From: Heliocybe sulcata
Lineage: Eukaryota > Basidiomycota > Agaricomycetes > Gloeophyllales > Gloeophyllaceae
Reading direction: 5' to 3'
DNA length: 64,000 bases
NCBI GenBank assembly: GCA_004369045.1
Contig: ML213520.1
Coordinates: 310,001 to 374,000 of the forward strand
Of this stretch, positions 11,440 through 20,085 are shown one piece after another. Both the position numbers and the translations under genes were made by a program. The notes under the pieces are model-generated. The model searched no databases, had not been told where the DNA came from, and saw only the letters and a program-made list of their open reading frames with translations. Within the stretch, counting starts at the first letter, position 1; each line of letters opens with the position of its first letter.

Positions 11440-12396
11440 CTACATCGTCGCTTTCTGCATCTTCTCCCGATCAGCAACCGTGACCATGCCCATCCCAATA
11501 GCCCAATCGTCCCGTCCGTGGACCTTTACAAGCTCCTCGACGAGGTCCAAGCGGCGTCTATATTTCTTCGGCTCGCCGACAGTCCTTAGTGTGCGTCCAA
11601 ACATTTTTTGCGTATCCGCTAAAGCATTGCAAAGTCCGAGCAAGGCCAACGACACCAGAATTACACAAAGGATGAGTGAGCCGCCGACTGGGGATGCGTT
11701 CATCGCCACTGCGGGCGATGCGTACACCAGCAGTGTTCCGATGGTGACCAGAAAGCTCTCTGCGGTGGACTCTTCGCGTAACCATGATCCAGATGTGACT
11801 GTTTTGAGATCATCCACGAGTCCTTGCATCCTAAGCCAGCGGTCCTGGCTGAGAAGCACGAGCAAGTCGCCTTGCACGCCGGGCTCCGCAGCGCCTTTCC
11901 ATCCCAGCTTGCTGCGTCGCTTGATGACGATGACGTTCAAGAGGCGCGCCGTCATCAACGCTGTCATACAGCCTACGGCCCACCAGTCTCGGAGGTGATA
12001 GAGGCGCAGGATGACTGCAACTGTAAAAGCGACGCCAGCCATGCGTAACATTCGTACGAGAGTATCTCTGGAGGATGGTGCGCTATTTGGCGCAGAAGGG
12101 AGAACTTCGATGGTGACAAGGTGACCTGTCTTCCCGACGCGTTGGAGGTAGTAGACAGTTGCTTCGTTCTCTGTTCGGAAGACATATCCTGTGGTCATTG
12201 CTCCAGTAGCAGGGTACTCGCCTCGACTGACTTCGGGTGCATGTTGCTGCTGATGAATACCCGGTGCCAGGAAGAAGATGTCGAGGAAGGACGAGGTCCC
12301 TTGAATGGTTGTATGGTATGCGATAGTTCTGACGTCTGCTAGTAGGAGCAGACCCGCGGCTAGAGATACACTGGAGATACTCGATTGGATGGACAT
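11440..12396 (-). CDS. Multi-span membrane protein of an unnamed fungal family, copy C
   Basis: Intronless frame of 318 residues from the ATG at 12396 (MSIQSS). A longer upstream frame has no ATG. It shares every conserved block with copies A and B: SSFLDIFFLAPGIHQQQ, GYVFRTENEATVYYLQRVGK, ARLLNVIVIKRRSKLGWKG, SQDRWLRMQGLVDDLKTV, GSWLREE, and HGRDDWAIGMGM near the end. Four main hydrophobic segments lie in the same places as in A and B. A TATTTATA on the minus strand at 12449-12442 may be a TATA element, but it would leave a very short leader. No function can be assigned. Confidence 0.75.
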   Translation of the reverse strand: MSIQSSISSVSLAAGLLLLADVRTIAYHTTIQGTSSFLDIFFLAPGIHQQQHAPEVSRGEYPATGAMTTGYVFRTENEATVYYLQRVGKTGHLVTIEVLPSAPNSAPSSRDTLVRMLRMAGVAFTVAVILRLYHLRDWWAVGCMTALMTARLLNVIVIKRRSKLGWKGAAEPGVQGDLLVLLSQDRWLRMQGLVDDLKTVTSGSWLREESTAESFLVTIGTLLVYASPAVAMNASPVGGSLILCVILVSLALLGLCNALADTQKMFGRTLRTVGEPKKYRRRLDLVEELVKVHGRDDWAIGMGMVTVADREKMQKATM

Positions 12397-13167
12397 GGTG
12401 GTTGAGATAGAAGTGTTGAGCTGGGGGGTGGTGTTTGTGCCTATAAATACCACGCAGATTACAAAAGGCACCTATGTTAGCATAAGGCAAGCATACCGCA
12501 AGTGCTCTCTAGATTGATTGTTCGCGAGGACGAGATGGAGTGTCAGACGGCCTTTACCGGCGACGATGCGAAGACTGAGCGTCATTCAACATGCTGAGAC
12601 ACTGTGACTGCATAAGAAGGACTCACATTGGCAGTTGCAAGAGGCACTATCACTAGGAGAGAGTAAGCGCACCACCTCATCATACTTAAGTCGAGATGAT
12701 TTCTGGAAGCAAGCGTACTGCACAGTAAGCTGTCTCATAGGCCTTGCAATACAGAGCCTCCGTGGCTCGGTATCCTGTGCTTTAAAGTGATTCCTTATCG
12801 AGTAGAGAAGAGACGTATAGCGGTGATTCAAGCGCTCGTACGGCCCGAATAGACGCCGGCGAAATTACACAACCACTAATGGCGGTGATTCAAGCGCTCG
12901 TACGGCCCGAATAGACGCCGGCGAAATTACACAACCACTAATGGCGGTGACACCGCTCGCTGTCTTTTCAGAATGTTGCTTGACGATGCTATGGAAATGG
13001 TACAGGTGGGCAGCTGCAGCAGACCAGCTCCTGGCCAGACAGTCACATGTCCAGAGAAGGACATCCACATCATTACATATAGAGCAAATCCTAAGGGGGT
13101 ATCCAGTGTCCGGTAGAAGCGTGGTAGTGTAACGAGAGAGCAAGAAGCCTGACCCAAGATCCGGCTC
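12397..13167. other. Intergenic region upstream of membrane paralogue C
   Basis: No supported gene. Contains the perfect 62-base tandem duplication at 12820-12950. Otherwise no motif is recognised. Confidence 0.4.
12820..12950. repeat. Tandem duplication, 62-base unit, 2.1 copies
   Basis: Two identical adjacent 62-base units (12820-12881 and 12882-12943), then the first seven bases of a third (GCGGTGA). Units start GCGGTGATTCAAGCGCTCG and contain ACGGCCCGAATAGACGCCGG. No mismatch is seen between the copies, so the duplication is recent or gene-converted. Confidence 0.9.
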
Positions 13168-13838
13168 TTAAACCTGTTCAGTCGCCCCCTCTTTCTGCTC
13201 TGCGCGCTCCTTCAGGCCTTTACCCATCGCCTCAAACGCCTCCTCCAGATGACCCCTCATAAACCATTTGACAATATATGCCATGATCCCGCCAAACACC
13301 TCAAAGGTCGTGTACTTCACCTTCCCGTCCGCCTCTTCCTCGAGGGTTTGCCAGCGGTCAGCCCAAAGGAGCCACGCCGGCATATCGACGTTACGCCATG
13401 AGATGCGGTAGTTCGCGTGGTCGACATTCGTGACGTACTCGAATGCGTGCTTGGACTGCACGGAGGCGTCGAGGGTAGGCGGCATGTTGAAAGAGATGAG
13501 CAAGTGCTTGCCCGGTGCGGGGGTCTGATCCTCCAATGGCTTTTTGGATTTGTCGACGAGGCTCTGTCCACGACTGGAATATGAAAGTTAATTGAATAAA
13601 GAGAGCTAAGTGTTTCTAGTACTTACGCAAAGGGATTCCTACGTTACGTGGCCATTCCTTAGTCAACCTCCCAAACTCCTCTCCAGTCTGAGCGTGCTCA
13701 CCAATCCTTGTATTTCGGGAAGTCCAGCACGATGCCCCATATCTTCTCCCTGGGAGCCTCGATCGTGGTGCTACGCGTTATGGAGAACACACCGACGTTC
13801 GACGTAGGAGGAGCGCTTGTGTCTTTGGGAGGGGCCAT
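13168..13838 (-). CDS. SRPBCC / START-like lipid-binding fold protein
   Basis: Three exons, 13838-13702, 13638-13627 and 13573-13168. The middle one is only 12 bases. Lengths total 555, giving 184 residues. The protein starts with a Ser/Pro leader, then FSITRSTTIEAPREKIWGIV, the typical first strand and helix of polyketide-cyclase/START-like (SRPBCC) folds. The microexon supplies the end of KDWNPFARGQ. The barrel continues with GKHLLISFNMPP, the strand KHAFEYVTNVDHANYRISWR and the C-terminal helix of the fold (AYIVKWFMRGHLEEAFEAMG). Such proteins bind hydrophobic ligands; the ligand is unknown here. A TATA-like CTTTATAA on the plus strand (13904-13911) lies about 70 bases upstream of the start. 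Confidence 0.75.
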
Positions 13839-13903
13839 GATGTTGGGCTTATAGGGAACCAACCAGGAGAGGAATACTCTTCGACCGTTTCAGAAAGCTT
13901 GAC

Positions 13904-13911
13904 CTTTATAA
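13904..13911 (-). promoter_or_regulatory. TATA box, SRPBCC gene
   Basis: TTATAAAG on the minus strand, about 70 bases before the start codon at 13838. Confidence 0.4.
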
Positions 13912-14825
13912 GGCATTACGGTAGATCTTCCATAAATGTACGCATCTAGAGCGGCCGTGAGTCCGGGAGAAGAAGTGATCAAGAGGCTGATGAACGTCCG
14001 AGGCTGTGCTCCGAGCGCTGCACTTTACCAATTGATTCATGAGAAAGTGCAGTCCTTCAACAGTTCCGCCAGAGAGAGAGAGCAAAATGGACGGCAATAT
14101 TCATGTTGGCTTGCAATAGACAACCAGCACTCTCGCCTATTTCGCTTTGTTATTCCGAGTGGCGGACACCGGGAGATGCCGAGACTGGGGCGGGCTTGAA
14201 GCTTGAAGGCCCTGCAGTGAAGTTACAGCTAACGACAAAGAGACAGAGACGGTGCGGATCTCTTATACAAACCTGCCGACCTCAGGGCCTCACTGAGATC
14301 TGTGACGCCTGGTCTTTGATTCTATCTCTGCCCGCCCCTTGTGCTTTTCACCGCCTGTGCCACAGCCGTTCTGATCAGCCGGCAGATGCATGTTGCTGTC
14401 CACTAACCAGTCCTACGAGCAATGAATATGGCAAACACAGTTCTTGTCACTCATGGTTGCAGGAAGGGTGGTCATGACGATGTTATCATTCTCGTGCACA
14501 TGTATCTACAGATCAATACAGTAAAGATTCTGAGCGCGGCCAGGCTCGAGGCCATAAGATAGATACAACACTGGCAGCAGCAAGTAAGCTTAAGATGGAT
14601 GGGATGATGTGGTAATGAAGAATGCGAAGATGAACGAAGTGTTAATGCAGTAGGCGAAGAGCGAACAGTGAATTAGGACAGCAAGATTCGAAGCCACGAA
14701 GATAAAATAATACGACGACCCGAAGGTCGGAAAATACAGTGGGATGGTGAGTGTATAACAGACAAGCCCTGTTCCGCATCGTGAACTTGAGGTTGTGGAT
14801 TTTTGATGATAGACCGATCGACGGC
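13912..14825. other. Intergenic region between SRPBCC gene and peroxygenase
   Basis: About 0.9 kb with only short unsupported frames. It covers the SRPBCC promoter and the downstream side of the peroxygenase gene. Nothing else recognised. Confidence 0.4.
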
Positions 14826-16187
14826 CTACTCGGAGAAGGGCTCGACGGCCCAGAGCAAGTTGTCCATGAGCGATGATGAAACTTTCTCCTCGATATCATC
14901 GACCTCAGACCCGTGAGTGAAGAGAATATCGTCAGGTAATGACGACGCGATCTTCTCCTCGATATCGTCGACGACGTAGTCGTAGTCTGACTTCGTCTCG
15001 TTGAGAAGATTCTCGTATTCCGAATCGAAGCCGAGAAGAGACTCGAGGGAGGAGGAAGCAAAGGTTGTGTTGAGGAGCGGGGAAATGATGATAGGAGCCG
15101 GTCGCTGCTCCTTCTTCTCCCCCACGGGAGCCGGTGCCTCAGTAACACCATCTTTGCCGATCTTGGTCATTGAATCTTTGAGAGCCTTGCTGATCTTGAC
15201 CGTTCCCAGCAACGTCTGCTCATGCTTGGGTTTCCACCCGGCCGGGAGTCTATTCTCCCCAAACCAGCTCTCGAAGAGTTCCATAGGGATCCCTTCGCCG
15301 CCCGCCTCATCCAGGTTACCGATATCTGTGAGGGCGGTACCAAAAATGCCGAGGACGAGAGCAACCTCGCCCCGGGCGACTTCGGCGTGGAAAGAATCGA
15401 TGGTGTCACCTGTCTGGTACTCTCGGAGGACGCGAGCCTTGGCAATCGAGGAGAGTGTGAAGGTGTCGTTCGGCGTGACAAAAGTGAAGAGCTGGGAAAG
15501 GAGCGTGGCGTTCGTCGCTGTGGGTGCGTACAAGTCGTGGGGCGCGGCGTTGGAGTGTGCGAGGGAAGCATCGTGCTCGATGTGGTTGTGCAGCGCCAGA
15601 TCAGCTAGATCAAACGGTTCTAGGACTTTGTGCATTGTAGGTAGGCTTTTCGCGATATGCATAAAGTGAGATAGCGAGGACGGAGAAAGGGACGACAGCG
15701 ATGGGTGGGGGAGCGAGGTAGGCGGAGGAGGGTTTCGGAGGAGAAAGTATCCGCCATAGGTCAGGACCCAGGCGAGAGGTGTCGTGGTGCCGTATGCGGA
15801 CTTGAGGGCCGAGACGAGCTGGCCGGGAGTTATGTTCTTGCCATCCCTTGGTCTGAAGGAGGGTTAGAAAGGGAGAAAACGAGGTAGGAAGAAGACCTAC
15901 AGGTAGCCGTGGTTCGCGAGGGTGTTGAGAGCTGGACAAGGAGCACGGGAATCAGAAGCTGATGGCGGGATGAAGGCATGTGCGCCGGTGAAAGCGTTAG
16001 ATGTGGAAGACGCGTGAGGGTGTCTGATTCAGGACAGACGATTGTTAAGTTCAAGTAAACGGAGAAACCGGATTGGTCCTCACCGTGCCTGAGAGACAAG
16101 TGCCAGAAGAAAGACGAGGAGGGAGATGGTGAGTAGCGACTTGAGGCTCACAGAAGCGGTACGTGATAGGCGTGATACGGAGGCCAT
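14826..16187 (-). CDS. Heme-thiolate peroxidase (chloroperoxidase / short-type unspecific peroxygenase)
   Basis: Three exons, 16187-16084, 16023-15901 and 15852-14826, total 1254 bases, giving 417 residues. The N-terminus has a hydrophobic signal or anchor (SLLTISLLVFLLALVSQA). The proximal heme-thiolate motif PCPALNTLANHGYLPRDG is rebuilt across intron 2; its Cys would ligate the heme iron. EHDASLAHSN follows in the third exon and holds the catalytic acid-base Glu of the short PCP-EHD-S type. Family members use hydrogen peroxide to oxygenate or halogenate substrates. Short members usually have about 250-300 residues. This one has an extra tail of about 120 residues with two near-copies of an acidic repeat, VDDIEEKIASSLPDDILF and VDDIEEKVSSSLMDNLLW. 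A TATA box lies at 16291-16297. Confidence 0.9.
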
Positions 16188-16290
16188 GGTTGATTAGATG
16201 GATATGTACACTGGTACCGGGGAGAGGAGACGATAAGATAAAGAGTCTGCGGTAGACTGGGGAAAGCGAGGGATGCGTGAGGCGACAGCA

Positions 16291-16297
16291 TTATATA
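16291..16297 (-). promoter_or_regulatory. TATA box, peroxygenase gene
   Basis: TATATAA on the minus strand, about 104 bases upstream of the start codon. Confidence 0.45.
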
Positions 16298-19200
16298 CTG
16301 AAAGTTTACCATGGTGGCGTTCTCGCTATCTCTTCGTGTATCGCCGTGCCAGGCGCTAAGCGGGTACCGACTTCGGCGTAGTTCGCTTGCCGCTAGCTTC
16401 GCGTGCTGTTATAATTGAGTGTTGGACGCCCGTCCGGATCGGAAACAGACGCTAGAAGCTGAAACCAAGTATGGCACTGCCTCGTGAGTATTACAAGGGA
16501 CAGGAATAGCATAGCCAAGTTGAGCAATACCGAGGCACGGGGTGGCATAGTATGGGAAGTAGTGCCCACTGAAGATCTCGGAGCTGCGCTAGCCCGAGCA
16601 GGCAGCGAATTAGGGAAGCTGAAGATAAGATTTTAACGGGTACCTCGTGGGTGGATAGAATCGGTGCTTGATTGCCACCGATTCTGTGGCTCGTCCTGGG
16701 GAGGACATATTGTGTCGTTTGCACGTAACATTTGCTCGGTCCGGGGCGTTACTCACTCCCAGGCATGATATTGATAATGATATTGAGCGGAGTTTCAATC
16801 CAGAATAGGGAAGTTCACGTGGCTAGTGGCGACGCGGAGAGCATCTTGCACAGAGCTTGCAGAACGTGGAAACTGTCAAAAAAATCTAAAAGATCTATAA
16901 ATTAGAATATGGCGAGGGCTATAATACATTTTGTGACCTTCAGCTGGTCAGCGTGCGATACCGTGGCTGCTGTAAGAGCGACAACGTTGCTGGAGCACAG
17001 CGGACTTTGCCGGACTGACTTGGATAGTTCGTACTCCGCTCAATATCATAGGTGATCCATAGGACAAGTTACAGCTCGTAGTAAAACGAGAAAAAATTGG
17101 TATATTGTTTATATCATCTTATTTATCTAGTAGAGGAGATGTTTGAGGATAAAATGTGCAACAGAGCTTCATAGAAAGCATTGCACTTTCAGCCACCGTT
17201 GATATCGAGCGGGGTTCTAACCGTGGGAAGCATCGTGTCCGCCCTCTCGCCTTCCCGCTCAGAGCACCTCGAGGCTCGAGGAGAGTTGTGGAGCCACCTT
17301 TCTAGTGATATTGAGTGCTAGAAACACACTGTTGTACTTAGGTACTTTATTCCTCCCTTGGCTTTCCAGCCTCCGGCTTCTGTGAAGCTTTGGCACTGGT
17401 CTGTTGCCCGGTCGAAGACCGGGAGAAAAAAATGGGAATTAGGGCCCAGAAGCAAGAATTTTGGAATGCATTGATCATATAGATTCTGCGTTTCTTAAAA
17501 TACCATGGTATTGCGAGCTCGAAGGCGAGGTACTGAACACTACCAGCCACAGTGGACTACATCCGGATATGCCACGTGGCTCCTTGAGCCAATCCCCTTT
17601 TCTCTTTTTTCTTTTTCTTTTTCTTTTTATTTTAGTGCAGTGGTATCATTACCGTGCCCTTGGTCCGAGTAAGATGGGTTGGCGCCGCAGGAGAAAGGCT
17701 GAAACCTGGTAAGGCTTGGTTGGCGATTAACGGCGTATCATCCGGAGATAAATGAGTCCCACCCAACGCCCCGCATTGATATTACGAGAAGCTCTCTGAG
17801 AATCATTCGATGACTGCTTCAAAGACAGTCCGTTGACTGAGGTGTTCCACCGATATAGCGTTAACCTCCGTACGAGCTCTGATATCACCATCGAGGCCCT
17901 GAAGGTTGGCAATTGTCACACCGCTGGACCCAATACTATATATCACGGCGCGCAACTGAGGTGTCCAGTTCCTTGGGTGGCACGAAACTGGACACCCCTT
18001 TTGCCCGCCGTTATACCTGTTCACGGGCGGAAAAAGATCGTGAGATCCATCGGATAAGCGAGCGTTGTCTCTGATGCCTCGACAGCGCAGAACAGAGTTA
18101 CGCTGAGTCTGGAGGAGTCAAGAGATGCTGAAGCGCTGATGCGAGCACAACGTCCAGGAAACTGTCACTTTTTGTTTAGCAGAACATAAGCAGAATATAA
18201 AATGATAGTTCACACGCTTTTAAGTTAACCTAATAAGTACAAAGTGCTACAAACAACGATGCACGACCCGATGCCAATTATATACTGAATGCATTGAATT
18301 CCCCTCCAAGACTCCAAGTTGGCGTTCTCGAGTTCGACACTCTTGCTTTCGTGCTTAGTTTGAGATTGGCAAGCTAGAAGACTAATTCAACTTGGAGCTC
18401 GAGTCGGTGCTTCCGAGTGCGGCCAGGCACTGTTACGAGTCCTGAGTTTACGAAGGATGAGTCTTTGCGTGCATTTTTTGGGTGCGCTGCCGAATGTTCC
18501 CGCCGTGGGAAAGTAGATGCCGAGTAATCGGAGTATGAACGTCTTTGTAGTTATCAATACACTCAAATGAAACCCCGCCCCTATTGAGACTACAAGCGGA
18601 GTACGAAACGTGTTTTGTAGTGGTCTCGATCACTAATTCTTGTCGGTCTCCATGATGCTCATTCCTTTGCACCTCAAATTTTGAATATAAGCATATGAGA
18701 ATAGGACCTGCGTACCGGAATATTTTCAAGATTTTATCACCCCTTTAGCATCCCTCACCCTTCAATGCTGTCGAATTCACCTCTGTTACCATGGGAATAC
18801 GCGTTGAATGGGACTTGTAGTCGGTGGCGCAGGTCAGTTGAGCCAGATTCTATGGCACGATGTGTGAAGTATATTCAACTGGAGGATTTTATTTACCGGA
18901 ATCACTGTAGTATTATATGTATAGTATTATATATAGTGTTACTTAATCACAACGCTACCACAGTTCTACTCAGGACTCGTAAAAATGCCACGTGAGCGGT
19001 GGCCGGCTACCCACAAGTTTATTTCTGCCACCGAAGTTCAATCGCGCCCAAGCAACTGTGATTCCTGGTTTCTGGCACACAGATGTGTAGGTCCGATATG
19101 TGCCAGGATTAGGTCCTTGGCACGGTGAGGTGATCTCTGGAACTATTGCTCTGCAATGTCCACATGCAAGCCCTTCATGTATACGGTGACTGCCCCATAA

Positions 19201-20085
19201 TCACCCAATAGATAGGTTTCAAGCAAGAACCTATCTCTTGGTCGAGTATGAGGCAGGAGACTGCACAAGCTCTGGAAGTGCCGTCTGGAGTCAGTTGCCA
19301 GCCACGTTCGACACTTGCGATCTTCCTGTGCCCTGCTTTTTCGTAATGTCTTCTTCGCTGCATATCTCGCGGGTGTATGTCTCTCCGAAGTGGAACCTTA
19401 GGTGGTTCCAGACTTCCTCCGTTATTACCAGCAGTTCTTGTGTATGACGACAACCAGATGGCAGTGCCTTTCATATCCTGCTACGCACCACGGACACCAG
19501 GCGAGCACCGGATGATATGTCTCGATGCACGGACCTATGATCCCCGGCTGGTGGCCAAGTAAGCAGATGCCTTCGGTTGGCAGGTACAGACTTTACGCCA
19601 GCTTGCGACACGTCCCACAAGTCATAGGGAGCATGTCTTGGACCTAACGAGTCATCTGTTGCTCCAAGCAGGAGTAAGCAGAACAGCGCTCTTCTGTAGC
19701 ATGTCTCACAAAATGCTCACTGGACTGGTCCGGCGATGCCATGAGGTTCGTAATTATAGAGAGACAATACACCTACGGCTCTGGTTGGTCGACTCAATCG
19801 TCATTTCTCGTTGCTAGATCGTGTGCGCAGCGCATGCGTATGGACCTCACCGCCCTGTCGTCAAAATGCGGCTTTCATATGCTCATCCTCATTTGTCGAC
19901 TGCTGCACATAAAGACAGGCACTTCCCATCGGCTCAAGTTCCCGGTGCTCCTTCTCTCGGCCACATTCCAACCGGCCTACCAATTGCTAATCCTCTGGAC
20001 AAAGTTGGCTGAGATAACCAACACTTACAATGGGACAAAGAAGTATGTTTGTTTCAGGCTTGGAGCCTCACAAGTTCTTACCTTG
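16298..20085. other. Gene-poor region of about 3.8 kb
   Basis: No supported gene. All frames are short, without family motifs. Visible items are an 11-base-stem hairpin at 17960-17996 and a polypyrimidine tract at about 17594-17633. The plus-strand frame containing the HET-related gene is open back to 19741, but I see no domain before about 20090. A short stretch at 19400-19562 (LVYDDNQMAVPFISCYAPR, clean stop) could be a decayed coding fragment; I cannot name it. Confidence 0.4.
17960..17996. repeat. Inverted repeat, 11-base arms
   Basis: GGTGTCCAGTT (17960-17970) and its exact reverse complement AACTGGACACC (17986-17996), with a 15-base loop. It could be a hairpin, a protein-binding palindrome or the remnant of a small element. 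Confidence 0.5.

Noticed and set aside
12397-12471. Longer N-terminus for membrane paralogue C
   Set aside because: The upstream start is GTG; the first ATG is at 12396 and aligns with the other copies.
17636-17720. Possible U4-like snRNA start (GCAGTGGTATCATTACCG)
   Set aside because: Only a short resemblance to U4; the expected 5' stem-loop and downstream U4 sequence are absent.
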